Origin: DATAFO01 sp046728015
Lineage (GTDB): Bacteria > Actinomycetota > Thermoleophilia > Solirubrobacterales > 70-9
Direction: 5' to 3'
Assembly: GCA_046728015.1 (NCBI GenBank)
Contig: JBKPDQ010000187.1
Span: 1-17,275, forward strand
Length of the DNA stretch: 17,275 nt
Notes under the pieces: model-generated
What the model was told of the DNA's origin: nothing
The model's database searches: none
Seen by the model: only the letters and a program-made list of their open reading frames with translations
Program-made: the position numbers and the translations under genes
Part shown: piece after piece, positions 6,729-12,631 of the stretch
How the letters are laid out: each line of letters begins with the position of its first letter
Position numbering within the stretch: position 1 is the first letter of the stretch

Positions 6729-7361
6729 ACGAGCCAGTGCCGTCAAAAACGGATTGGTCTCGCGCTCGGCGCCGAGCGTGGTGATGCCCATGTGGCCCGG
6801 GTAGACCGTTGTGTCCTCTCCGAAGCCCTCGACGAGGCCGCGGACGCTTTCCATCAGCGTGGGCCCGTCGCCACCCGGCAGGTCGGTGCGGCCGATCGAC
6901 CCCTGGAAGAGCACGTCGCCGGAGAACAGCGCCGCCTCGTCGGCAACCGAGTAGGTGACGTGACCGGGGCTGTGGCCGGGAGTGAAGATGACGTCGATCT
7001 CCATGCCGGCGAGCTCGAGGCGCTCGCCGCCGGAGACGGTCTCGTCGGCGTCGTAGCTCTCGAATGGTCCGAACGGCGGCGGCGTGAAGGACATGACGTT
7101 CGCGAGCACCGGCACCTCGATCTCGGGGCAGTACACCGGCGCGCCGGTGGTCTTGGCGACGGGCGCCACCGCGCCGATGTGGTCGAAGTGCGTGTGTGTG
7201 AGAAGGATCGCGTCAATCCCGAGCCCCAGCTCATCGACCGCGCGCAGGATGCGCTCCGGCTCGTCGCCGGGATCGACGATGAGGCCGCGATCGGCGCCGT
7301 CTCGCCGGAAGACGAAGCAGTTCTCGGCCATCGGCCCGACCGTGAAGGTGCGAACGTCCAT
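6726..7361 (-). CDS. MBL-fold hydrolase (glyoxalase II-like)
   Basis: 211 aa from ATG 7361-7359. The metal-binding signature of the metallo-beta-lactamase superfamily is complete: LLTHTHFDHIG (HxHxDH, residues about 56-62), a downstream FTPGHSPGHVTY histidine, LFSGDVLFQGSIGRTDLPGG aspartate, and VYPGHMGITTLGAERETNPF histidine near the C-terminus. This arrangement is typical of glyoxalase II-like thioester hydrolases and related YcbL-type enzymes. The substrate is not determinable, and the C-terminal substrate domain of true GloB is absent. It is the first gene of a minus-strand run with hisS and aspS, an arrangement I recall as common in Actinobacteria. TACCCT lies 8 bases upstream of the ATG, and its promoter region is shared back-to-back with the gene at 7402. 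Confidence 0.85.
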   Translation of the reverse strand: MDVRTFTVGPMAENCFVFRRDGADRGLIVDPGDEPERILRAVDELGLGIDAILLTHTHFDHIGAVAPVAKTTGAPVYCPEIEVPVLANVMSFTPPPFGPFESYDADETVSGGERLELAGMEIDVIFTPGHSPGHVTYSVADEAALFSGDVLFQGSIGRTDLPGGDGPTLMESVRGLVEGFGEDTTVYPGHMGITTLGAERETNPFLTALAR

Positions 7362-7369
7362 GGCCGGCG

Positions 7370-7375
7370 AGGGTA
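7370..7375 (-). promoter_or_regulatory. Putative -10 box (TACCCT) of the MBL-hisS-aspS operon
   Basis: On the minus strand TACCCT is followed by 8 bases and then ATG 7361. It lies back to back with the opposing -10 at 7390-7395 in a gap of only 40 bases. Confidence 0.35.
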
Positions 7376-7389
7376 GCGGGTCGCCTGAT

Positions 7390-7395
7390 TACGAT
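7390..7395 (+). promoter_or_regulatory. Putative -10 box (TACGAT) of the RibD-C gene
   Basis: TACGAT is followed by CGCCGC and GTG 7402. This is the clearest example of the 6-base leaderless geometry in this window. Confidence 0.45.
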
Positions 7396-7401
7396 CGCCG
7401 C

Positions 7402-8043
7402 GTGCCGGCGCCTCGGGTGATCGTTCATGCCGCCGTCAGTCTGGACGGGAAGATCGACGGCTTCGAACCGGACGTCGGTACGTACTACGACACGATCGCG
7501 ACCTGGGACGAGGACGCAACGCTCTGCGGGTCGGAGACGATCCTCGCCGCGACGGCCGAGCCGGACGCGCCCGACGCGGAGCTGCCAACGGCCGCGGAGG
7601 GCGACGATCGGCCGCCGCTGCTCGCGGTGGTCGACTCTCGCGGCCGGGTGCGATCGTGGAGCGCGCTTCTCAACGCCGGGCGTTGGAGCACGGGCCTGGC
7701 GCTCTGCTCCGCGACGACCCCGCCCGAGCACCTCGAGTACCTGACGAGTGCGGGTGTCGACATTGCGGTTGCCGGCAACGACCGGGTCGACCTCGAGCGG
7801 GCGCTGGGAGAGTTGGCCGATCGTGGCGTGGACACGGTGCGCGTCGACGCCGGGCCAACCCTTAACGCGCTCCTGTGGCGGGCGGGGCTGGTCGACGAGC
7901 TCTCGGTGCTCGTCCACCCCGCGATCGCCGGCGCAGGCCGACCGTTCCTCGACCAGATGGACGCCCGCGTGTCGCTGCGGCTCATCGCCGAGGAACGGCG
8001 CGGCCAAGGACTCGTCTGGCTGCGGTACGCGGTGGCGCGCTAG
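7402..8043 (+). CDS. RibD C-terminal / dihydrofolate reductase-like protein
   Basis: 213 aa from GTG 7402, chosen because TACGAT lies 6 bases upstream and the conserved N-terminal strand begins at residue 5 (VIVHAAVSLDGKIDGF). That S-L-D-G-x-I motif, CGSETILAA (about 50-58), PLLAVVDSRGRV (about 80) and the C-terminal VRVDAGPTLNALLWRAGLVD plus LSVLVHPAIAGAGRPF are typical of the RibD_C family, which reduces the ribosyl group of pyrimidine intermediates with NADPH in riboflavin synthesis, or related substrates in stand-alone homologues. There is no deaminase domain and no rib gene nearby, so the substrate is open. The gene converges on 8040-8387, the two stops sharing CTAG. Confidence 0.8.
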   Translation: MPAPRVIVHAAVSLDGKIDGFEPDVGTYYDTIATWDEDATLCGSETILAATAEPDAPDAELPTAAEGDDRPPLLAVVDSRGRVRSWSALLNAGRWSTGLALCSATTPPEHLEYLTSAGVDIAVAGNDRVDLERALGELADRGVDTVRVDAGPTLNALLWRAGLVDELSVLVHPAIAGAGRPFLDQMDARVSLRLIAEERRGQGLVWLRYAVAR

Positions 8044-8387
8044 CGCTTCGCGGCCGTGGCGCGCCGCCGGTTCCAGAAGAAGCGGTCGACGTGGTAGCCC
8101 AGCGGCACGTAGATGCCGAGCATCACGGCGCCGAGAGCGAACGACGCGGCGAACGGCTGCCCGAAGGCCACCATCATCAGTGCGAAGAAGATCCCGGCGC
8201 CGATCAGGCCGCGTCGGAAAGCGCTGCCCCAGGTGGGCGCGCGGTCGCGCCGCATGTCCGATCGGCGCTTGGCCTGCGCGCGCGCTTCCTCGCGCGAGCG
8301 TGGCCGCCCGCGAGAGCGTCGGCGGTCGATGCTCCCGCCCTGGGTACCGCGGTGCTTGCGGCGACGTCTGCGCCTGGTCTGCGCCAT
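8040..8387 (-). CDS. Small Arg-rich two-helix membrane protein
   Basis: 115 aa from ATG 8387-8385. The first 50 residues are extremely basic (TRRRRRRKHRGTQGGS, then RRSRGRPRSREEARAQAKRR); two hydrophobic segments follow at about residues 58-75 (GLIGAGIFFALMMVAFG) and 80-97 (ASFALGAVMLGIYVPLGY), and the end is basic (RFFWNRRRATAAKR). It is probably an inner-membrane hairpin with a cytoplasmic, potentially nucleic-acid-binding N-tail. It starts 17 bases after the ftcD stop; TAGCAT lies 9 bases upstream of its ATG, so it may be transcribed alone or with ftcD. No family with a known role is recognised. Confidence 0.6.
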   Translation of the reverse strand: MAQTRRRRRRKHRGTQGGSIDRRRSRGRPRSREEARAQAKRRSDMRRDRAPTWGSAFRRGLIGAGIFFALMMVAFGQPFAASFALGAVMLGIYVPLGYHVDRFFWNRRRATAAKR

Positions 8388-8396
8388 GGAGGCGGG

Positions 8397-8402
8397 ATGC
8401 TA
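8397..8402 (-). promoter_or_regulatory. Putative -10 box (TAGCAT) before the small membrane protein
   Basis: TAGCAT is followed by 9 bases and ATG 8387. It lies just after the ftcD stop codon. The pattern is consistent with leaderless starts elsewhere in the window. Confidence 0.3.
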
Positions 8403-8404
8403 AT

Positions 8405-9280
8405 TCAGGCGCCGGGCAGCCGCCGCTCGATCACGCCGCGCTCTAGGTCGAAGCTGACCAGCGGCACATCGTTCGGCAGGTCGCGCAGCGCCGCCTCGGG
8501 CAGGAGCCCGACGACCTCTCCGGAGATCGGCCGCGCGCCGTGCTCGGCCGCCAGTCCGCGGACGCGCTCGATCACGGCGCTCAGCGGCACCGCCACCGGA
8601 TCGTGGATGTTCGTGGAGACCTGCGCCCGCCCGTCGAGGTCTATCCCGACCGCCCGCACGCCGCCGAGCCCTCCGCCGGCCTCCCGCAGTCCCGACGCCA
8701 CCGCCCGCGCGATCTCGACGTCGCCGGTGTCGAGCAGGATGTTGAACGCGGCCAGCGGCGGCCGGGCGGTGGCCAGCGTCGCACCTGCAGTCGGATGGGG
8801 CTCGGGCGGTCCGAAGTCGGGCCGCAGCTCGCCGGAGCGCATCCGCTCGGTCAGCTCGCCGATTCCTCCGCGGCGAAAGTAGGCGCGCTCGCGACGACGC
8901 TCGTCGGAGGCGAGCTCCCCGTACAGGAACACCGGCAGGCCGAGGTCGGAGATCTCGATCGCCGTCTCGAGTGCCAGCTCGCGGGCCCGCGCCCGGTCGC
9001 GCACGCCGACCCACACAACGGGGCAGACGTCGAGGGCACCCACGCAAGGGTGCGCCCCGTCGTGCCGCGTCAGGTCGATGTGTCGCAGGCAGGCTCCGGC
9101 CCCGGCCACCAGCGCCGCGACCAGCGCATCGCCCGACGCCGAGAGCGTGAGCACGGTTCGGTTGTGCACCGGATCCGAATGGCTGTCCAGCAGCTCGGTG
9201 CTGGTGAGGAAGGCGTCGGTGACGGCCGCGATCGCGTGCGCGCTGCGCCCCTCGGAGAAGTTCGGTACGCCCAGCAGCAC
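8405..9280 (-). CDS. ftcD: Glutamate formimidoyltransferase (stand-alone FtcD N-domain type)
   Basis: 291 aa from GTG 9280-9278, four bases after the aminopeptidase stop. The N-terminus LLGVPNFSEGRSAHAIAAV is the formiminotransferase signature; LLDSHSDPVHNRTVLTLS, IDLTRHDGAHPCVGALDVCP and VPLVSFDLERGVIERRL follow. FtcD transfers the formimino group of N-formimino-glutamate to tetrahydrofolate in histidine breakdown. Length corresponds to the N- plus C-subdomains of the transferase without the cyclodeaminase half found in the bifunctional animal enzyme. No other hut gene is in the window. An alternative one-carbon role is possible. Confidence 0.85.
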   Translation of the reverse strand: MLLGVPNFSEGRSAHAIAAVTDAFLTSTELLDSHSDPVHNRTVLTLSASGDALVAALVAGAGACLRHIDLTRHDGAHPCVGALDVCPVVWVGVRDRARARELALETAIEISDLGLPVFLYGELASDERRRERAYFRRGGIGELTERMRSGELRPDFGPPEPHPTAGATLATARPPLAAFNILLDTGDVEIARAVASGLREAGGGLGGVRAVGIDLDGRAQVSTNIHDPVAVPLSAVIERVRGLAAEHGARPISGEVVGLLPEAALRDLPNDVPLVSFDLERGVIERRLPGA

Positions 9281-9284
9281 GCGC

Positions 9285-10238
9285 TCAGACCAGCAACTCG
9301 CCGGCGCGGAGGAGCGGCTCGCCGTCGATACGCAGATCGGGCTTCATCACCACGCAGTCGATGTGGACGGGAACCTGGACCGTGCCCCCGATCCCGGCCG
9401 AGGCGCCGAAGGCGACGTGGCAGGTGCCGAGGATCTTCTCGTCCTCGAGCACCACGCCGGTCAGGGTCGCCTTCTCGTTGGTGCCGATCCCGAGCTCGGC
9501 CACGTTGGTCCCCTCCGCCCCGCCGTGTGCCAGCAGCTCCATCAGGTCTTTCCCCATCCCGCCCTCGGCGCTTCGCAGATGGCCACCCTCGACCGTCAGC
9601 TCCACCGGCGAGTCGACGATCCCAAGCTCGGCGATCGACCCGTCGATCACCAGCTTGCCCTCGCTCGTGCCCTCCACCGGCGCGATGAATCCCTCGCCGC
9701 AGGGCAGGTTGCCAAACGTCCCCGGCGAGGCGATGTCGCCCGAGTCCTCGATCCCGTCGCGGCCCTCGAGCCCGATGCGAAAGTCCGACCCGTTCGGGCA
9801 GCTGATGTGGGCTTCGGATCCCTTGGTCAGCCGCTCGGCGACCGCGACGCTGCGGCGGCGCACGTCGGCCACGTCGGCGCTCATGACCCGGGCCAGAATC
9901 TCCTCGGTGACGCCGGGCAACGTCGCCACCCGCGCGCCCGCCTCGTTGGCCGCGCGGCGGGCCTTCGTGTGCGACATGGACTGCATCGTCGGAACGAGCA
10001 CGGCATCCGCGGCCGCCATCGCGGCGGCGACCGAGTCGGGCGGCTCACTGCCGTGCGTCTGGCGCTCCTTCATCAACGCCATCACCGCGTCGGCGCCGAC
10101 CTTGCCCGCCTCTCCGCGCAGGCGCTCGCCGAGGCCGATCGTCGCGGGGTTGGCAACCACCAGCACCTCCTCGCCCTCGCGGACCGCGAGACAGTCGTTG
10201 ATCACCGCGTTCATGGCGCGCTCGAGGTCGCCGCTCAC
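9285..10238 (-). CDS. M29-like aminopeptidase (or related NicX-type metalloenzyme)
   Basis: 317 aa from GTG 10238-10236; TAGTCT lies 7 bases upstream, so I prefer this to the TTG at 10265. The N-terminal half is alpha/beta (MNAVINDCLAVREGEEVLVV) and the C-terminal half holds the conserved metal site: FGNLPCGEGFIAPVEG, LGIGTNEKATLTG, VLEDEKILGTCHVAFG and VPVHIDCVVMKPD. The Glu, His and Asp in these blocks match the co-catalytic metal ligands of thermophilic M29 aminopeptidases and of the related 2,5-dihydroxypyridine dioxygenases. It probably removes N-terminal residues from peptides in the cytoplasm, but the family is mixed. It is first in a run with ftcD. Confidence 0.75.
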   Translation of the reverse strand: MSGDLERAMNAVINDCLAVREGEEVLVVANPATIGLGERLRGEAGKVGADAVMALMKERQTHGSEPPDSVAAAMAAADAVLVPTMQSMSHTKARRAANEAGARVATLPGVTEEILARVMSADVADVRRRSVAVAERLTKGSEAHISCPNGSDFRIGLEGRDGIEDSGDIASPGTFGNLPCGEGFIAPVEGTSEGKLVIDGSIAELGIVDSPVELTVEGGHLRSAEGGMGKDLMELLAHGGAEGTNVAELGIGTNEKATLTGVVLEDEKILGTCHVAFGASAGIGGTVQVPVHIDCVVMKPDLRIDGEPLLRAGELLV

Positions 10239-10245
10239 CGCAGGG

Positions 10246-10251
10246 AGACTA
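10246..10251 (-). promoter_or_regulatory. Putative -10 box (TAGTCT) of the aminopeptidase-ftcD run
   Basis: TAGTCT is followed by 7 bases and GTG 10238. No clear -35 is seen. Confidence 0.35.
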
Positions 10252-10320
10252 GACCGGGGCGGCAATCAGGTAGGCAGGACAGGGTGGCGGACCCGACTAA
10301 GGCGCTTTCGAGGGGGGTAA

Positions 10321-10872
10321 CTGCCCTCCATCGCCGCCGAGGACGAAACGCTTGAAGTCGAGCTCGCGGTCGAGCGCCTCAACGCGGCGCTCGAGCTGCA
10401 GATGCGCTCCGCGCTTCAGTATTCGCTCACGGCAGCGAGTCTCGCGGGATTCGAGTGCAGGCCGTCGGCGACAAGCTCACCGACTACGGCGACAGCGAGC
10501 TGGCCGACGCGCGCCGTTTGATCGAGAAGATCGTTTGACGGCACGCCCTCCACGGCCGTGCCAGAGCTGCGCGTAATCGACGACCCCGTCGAGGCGATTG
10601 AGTGGCTGGTCGCCTGCGAGACGGAGGCCGTCGACGCGCTCCAAGCGGCGATCGAGCCCACGGGTCGTGAGGGGCGATCCGAGGCGCTCGAGCACCTGCT
10701 CGAGCACCTGATCATGCGCAAGCAGTGCGCAGATCGACTTCCTTCGGCGCGCGAACAAGAGGCCCGACTGACCGCGACAAGGGCCGCTGCAGCGAATCCC
10801 CGCCTCGACGCGCGAAGGCCCCCGCTCACGCGAGGGCCCTCGCCAACGGCTTGTGTGCGGTTCGACGTCTAG
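10321..10872 (+). pseudogene. Ferritin-like (bacterioferritin/Dps-type) gene broken by two frameshifts
   Basis: Three adjoining frames together read as one ferritin-like four-helix protein. Frame 1 (from CTG 10321, after GAGGGGGG): VERLNAALELQMRSALQYSL and TAASLAGFE. A missing base near 10455-10457 shifts to frame 2: QAVGDKLTDYGDSELADARR then LIEKIV, stopping at TGA 10536. A second lesion at about 10536 moves to frame 3: DGTPSTAVPELRVIDDPVEA, VDALQAAIEP, EALEHLLEHLIMRKQ. The order matches bacterioferritin helices A-D, including the EKIxxLxGxP turn. Ferroxidase ligands look weakened: Gln where the first helix Glu is expected, Asp for the His in SELADAR, and no ExxH in the last helix. The usual ATG is CTG. 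Frame 3 runs on through the csp terminator, so the true end is lost. Decay or sequence error; the similarity call itself is fairly strong. Confidence 0.6.
10817..10838 (-). terminator. Hairpin downstream of the cold-shock gene
   Basis: GGCCC-C-CGC-TCAC-GCG-A-GGGCC is an interrupted 8-bp stem with a 4-base loop, 31 bases after the csp stop. No strong U-tract follows on the minus strand. It probably ends csp transcription. Confidence 0.5.
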
Positions 10873-11072
10873 ACGGTCTGAACGTTGACCGCGCGCGGGC
10901 CCTTGTCGCTGGGCTCGGAGTCAAAGGAGACCTTCGCTCCCTCGGTCAGCGAGCGAAAGCCGTCACCCGCGATCGCGCTCTGGTGGACAAACAGGTCCTT
11001 TGAGCCGTCGTCCGGCGTGATGAAGCCGAAGCCCTTGTCGTCGTTGAACCACTTGACGGTTCCAGTGGACAT
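10869..11072 (-). CDS. Cold-shock domain protein (CspA family)
   Basis: 67 aa from ATG 11072-11070, with GGAGG six bases upstream; an ATG six codons earlier lacks such a site. A single OB-fold cold-shock domain fills the protein: STGTVKWFNDDKGFGFITPD with RNP1 KGFGFI, then DLFVHQSAI as RNP2, and FDSEPSDKGPRAVNVQTV at the end. These proteins bind single-stranded RNA and DNA and act as RNA chaperones in the cytoplasm. All aromatic RNA-binding positions (W, F, F, F) are present. The leader upstream carries two overlapping hairpins that cannot form together, and a GC hairpin follows the gene. Confidence 0.93.
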   Translation of the reverse strand: MSTGTVKWFNDDKGFGFITPDDGSKDLFVHQSAIAGDGFRSLTEGAKVSFDSEPSDKGPRAVNVQTV

Positions 11073-11143
11073 TGATTCCTCCGTGGACATGTGCTGCGAA
11101 CCACGGAGGCTGTGAACCGAGAACGAGGCGCTGGCACGTTTCC

Positions 11144-11173
11144 CCGGCCGTACAGGCCGGTCTTGCCGACCGG
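11144..11173 (-). promoter_or_regulatory. Two mutually exclusive hairpins in the csp leader
   Basis: On the minus strand CCGGTC-GGCAA-GACCGG (11173-11157) and CCGGCC-TGTAC-GGCCGG (11160-11144) are two perfect 6-bp stems that share the four bases CCGG at 11157-11160. Only one can form in full at a time. They lie about 70 bases upstream of the csp start, and TAACCT just upstream (minus strand) could be the -10. A temperature- or protein-dependent switch is possible; a plain structured leader is the alternative. Confidence 0.45.
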
Positions 11174-11191
11174 AGGTTAGCGACGTAGCGA

Positions 11192-11214
11192 CCGCAGAGC
11201 GATTTTCACTGCGG
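11192..11214. promoter_or_regulatory. Inverted repeat CCGCAG-11-CTGCGG upstream of csp
   Basis: Perfect 6-bp arms surround the AT-rich AGCGATTTTCA, about 20 bases upstream of the csp leader hairpins and so near the expected -35 region. It could be an operator. Next to it is a tandem TAGCGACG/TAGCGACC. Confidence 0.3.
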
Positions 11215-11279
11215 CGGACTGTGCGCTGCCTCCATCCCGCGAGCCCATTCGACCCCACTGGGAACCACCTGAGCGCCGC

Positions 11280-11285
11280 TACGAT
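11280..11285 (+). promoter_or_regulatory. Putative -10 box (TACGAT) of tRNA-Met
   Basis: TACGAT lies 11 bases upstream of the mature tRNA 5' end, a suitable distance for a short leader removed by RNase P. Confidence 0.4.
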
Positions 11286-11296
11286 TCGAACCCCCC

Positions 11297-11370
11297 GCCG
11301 GAGTAGCTCAGCTGGTTAGAGCAGCGGAATCATAATCCGCGTGTCGGGGGTTCGAGTCCCTCCTCCGGCA
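11297..11370 (+). tRNA. tRNA-Met (anticodon CAT)
   Basis: All four arms can be drawn. Acceptor GCCGGAG/CTCCGGC is 7 bp. The D arm is GCTC...GAGC. The anticodon stem GCGGA/TCCGC encloses loop ATCATAA, so the anticodon is CAT at 11330-11332. The T arm is GGGGG-TTCGAGT-CCCTC, and the discriminator is A. CCA is not encoded. Position 1 is base-paired G-C, so it is not an initiator tRNA of the usual C1xA72 type. A CAT anticodon can also belong to lysidine-modified tRNA-Ile2; elongator Met is the likelier reading from overall similarity. Confidence 0.93.
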
Positions 11371-11460
11371 TTCGTTTTCCCGGCTAGCAAGCGGTTTCTC
11401 GGACTCGGCGTCTTGGCTGGGTCAATCATCTGGTTCCGTCGCTTTCTGGCTGACTCCCTC

Positions 11461-11508
11461 GGGGCGCGCCGGTTCACTGCGCCCCAGTGGGCGACTAGCC
11501 CGCGTTTT
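11461..11508 (+). terminator. Two hairpins, the second with T4: possible tRNA-Met terminator
   Basis: GGGGCGC-11-GCGCCCC (11461-11485) is a perfect 7-bp stem. GTGGGC-GACTA-GCCCGC (11487-11503, one G-U pair) follows directly and leads into GTTTTG. They lie 90-130 bases after the tRNA. Confidence 0.45.
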
Positions 11509-11603
11509 GCTAGCTCTCAGTCCCTCCCAACCATCTGATCTACGTCAGCCGTCCGGCCTCCTCTGAGTCGAGGACCGCGAGGGGCGTGGCGTACCTTTCC
11601 CTT

Positions 11604-11674
11604 GCATCCGGTCTTGGGCAACTAAGCCGGGTGCCAGGGGCCGGGTGTTCACGCACCGCGGCCCCATTTGATTT
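11604..11674 (+). ncRNA. Candidate small-RNA 3' end: two tandem hairpins plus U-tract
   Basis: Hairpin 1 is GCATCCGG-T-CTT-8-AAG-CCGGGTGC (11604-11634, 11 pairs with one bulge and one G-U). Hairpin 2 is GGGGCCGGGTG-TTCACG-CACC-G-CGGCCCC (11637-11665, 11 pairs with one bulged G). ATTTGATTT (11666-11674) follows directly. This is the best intrinsic terminator in the window, and no plus-strand protein gene ends before it. Either a small RNA ends here or it catches read-through from tRNA-Met. I do not recognise a known RNA family; the 5' end is not defined. Confidence 0.4.
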
Positions 11675-11815
11675 GGTGCGCGCGACCGTACACCGAGGGA
11701 GGGCCGGAGGTCAAGCGGAAGGGGGGGCGCAGGTCGGAGCTGCAGGGTTCTAGGGGATCAGGGGCAAGATTCCCCGCGTCACCAGTTGACGTGATGGCGT
11801 TAGAGGACTCAAGCG

Positions 11816-11833
11816 GCCCGCCTCCGTGCGGGC
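11816..11833 (-). terminator. Hairpin after the dimeric-barrel gene
   Basis: GCCCGC-CTCCGT-GCGGGC is a perfect 6-bp stem 25 bases after the stop at 11858 on the minus strand. No U-tract. Confidence 0.4.
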
Positions 11834-11857
11834 GGTGTCCAGTGGGAGACGTGTTCG

Positions 11858-12144
11858 CTACGTGATGGTGATCGGCCTGTAGATCTCGCCGACCTGGAAC
11901 TGAGGAGTTACGCGGCCTTCCTGGTCGGTCTCGCGCACGGCCGGGGTCAGCTTCTCCTCGCGGAACCGGCTGAACTGCTCCTCGGACTCCCACACGGTGA
12001 TCACCCGCCACCCGTCCTCGATGGGACCGGCGATGTGAATCTGTTGCCCCTCGGGAGTTGGCCACCCGGCAAGACCTTCTCGCTCGCCTCCGCGTAGAAC
12101 GCCTGATCTGCACCCTTGAACTCGGCTACGACGACAACGGCCAT
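11858..12144 (-). pseudogene. Dimeric alpha/beta-barrel (ABM-like) gene with one frameshift
   Basis: Starts at ATG 12144-12142 after GAGGAG. Frame 1 reads MAVVVVAEFKGADQAFYAEA then SEKV. From about 12068-12076 the similarity continues in another frame: LAGWPTPEGQQIHIAGPIED, GWRVITVWESEEQFSRFREE, and a C-terminal FQVGEIYRPITI to TAG at 11858. Restoring one base in GGTCTTGCC joins the halves into about 95 aa, the normal length of a stress-responsive or antibiotic-monooxygenase-like dimeric barrel domain. The second half (GWRVITVWES...F..F) is the most typical part. Such small proteins bind or oxidise small organic substrates; no substrate is assignable. As it stands the gene makes a 47-residue truncated product plus tail. 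Real mutation or a sequencing indel cannot be separated here. Confidence 0.6.
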
Positions 12145-12235
12145 GAGCGTCTCCTCTCGTGGGGTTCGCGCGCTCAGCTCTGCTGTCAACCCTAGTCGCC
12201 CATCCTCGCTGAGTCCACGGGATACTGGGCGGGCG

Positions 12236-12628
12236 ATGTCGCGGGAGAACGTCGAGGTCGTTCGGGAAGGCCTCGAAGCGTGGGCGCGGGGCGACTTCGA
12301 TGCCGTGCTGTCCTCCTATGACGACGACGTCGTGTTCTTCTCCGCTGGACCCGACGCTCACACCTACCGCGGCCACTCTGGAGTCGTCCGATTGCTCGAA
12401 GAGTGGATCGGGGCCTTCACCGACTACTGGCTTGAGACCGAGGATCTCCTCGACGCCGGGGACCAGGTGCTCCAGCTGTTTCGCCAAGGCGGAAGGGGCA
12501 AGTCGAGCGGCGTGCCGGTGGAGACGGAGGGCGCGATCATCTACACGCTCCGCGATCGCAAGATCGTCGAGGGTTGTGTCTATGTCGACCAAGCCGAAGC
12601 CCTCGAAGCCGCCGGGCTGCGGAACTAG
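12236..12628 (+). CDS. SnoaL-like (NTF2-fold) protein, first of a tandem pair
   Basis: 130 aa from ATG 12236; GATACT ends 9 bases upstream, suggesting a leaderless start. It begins MSRENVEVVREGLEAWARGD, a helix typical of actinobacterial SnoaL-like proteins, followed by strands VVFFSAGPDAHTYRGHSGVV, LLDAGDQVLQLFRQ and a C-terminal IYTLRDRKIVEGCVYVDQ then AEALEAAGL. The NTF2-like cone fold binds small hydrophobic molecules; members include polyketide cyclases and isomerases, but the catalytic Asp/His set of SnoaL is not demonstrable, so no reaction is given. It is three bases from its paralogue and divergent from the broken barrel gene. Confidence 0.8.
   Translation: MSRENVEVVREGLEAWARGDFDAVLSSYDDDVVFFSAGPDAHTYRGHSGVVRLLEEWIGAFTDYWLETEDLLDAGDQVLQLFRQGGRGKSSGVPVETEGAIIYTLRDRKIVEGCVYVDQAEALEAAGLRN
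12599..12619 (+). repeat. 21-bp direct repeat, copy 1 (3' end of first SnoaL gene)
   Basis: Identical to 13004-13024 at the matching place in the second gene. Both encode the C-terminal ALEAAGL. It supports a duplication origin of the pair. Confidence 0.7.
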
Positions 12629-12631
12629 TCG

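Larger units (their letters stand above)
11371..11857. other. 487-base gene-free stretch rich in hairpins
   Basis: No reading frame here looks protein-coding. The stretch holds a perfect hairpin at 11461-11485, a terminator-like hairpin at 11487-11508, a two-hairpin block with a U-tract at 11604-11674, and a hairpin at 11816-11833 serving the minus-strand gene. It starts immediately after tRNA-Met, a frequent integration site, but no integrase or flanking duplicate of the tRNA 3' end was found. Confidence 0.5.

Noticed and set aside
6153..7376. 407-codon plus-strand open frame
   Set aside because: Antisense to hisS and the MBL gene, with no recognisable motif.
8540..10355. Long plus-strand frames opposite ftcD and the aminopeptidase
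   Set aside because: Shadows of two well-supported minus-strand genes.
11755..11790. GGGG-CAAGATT-CCCC followed by CGCGTCACCA, resembling a tRNA T-arm and CCA end
   Set aside because: The loop does not match TTCRANN and no matching anticodon or acceptor halves are upstream, so neither a tRNA nor an attachment site is supported.
11371..11857. Genomic island or prophage attached at tRNA-Met
   Set aside because: No integrase gene and no direct repeat of the tRNA 3' end were found in the window.
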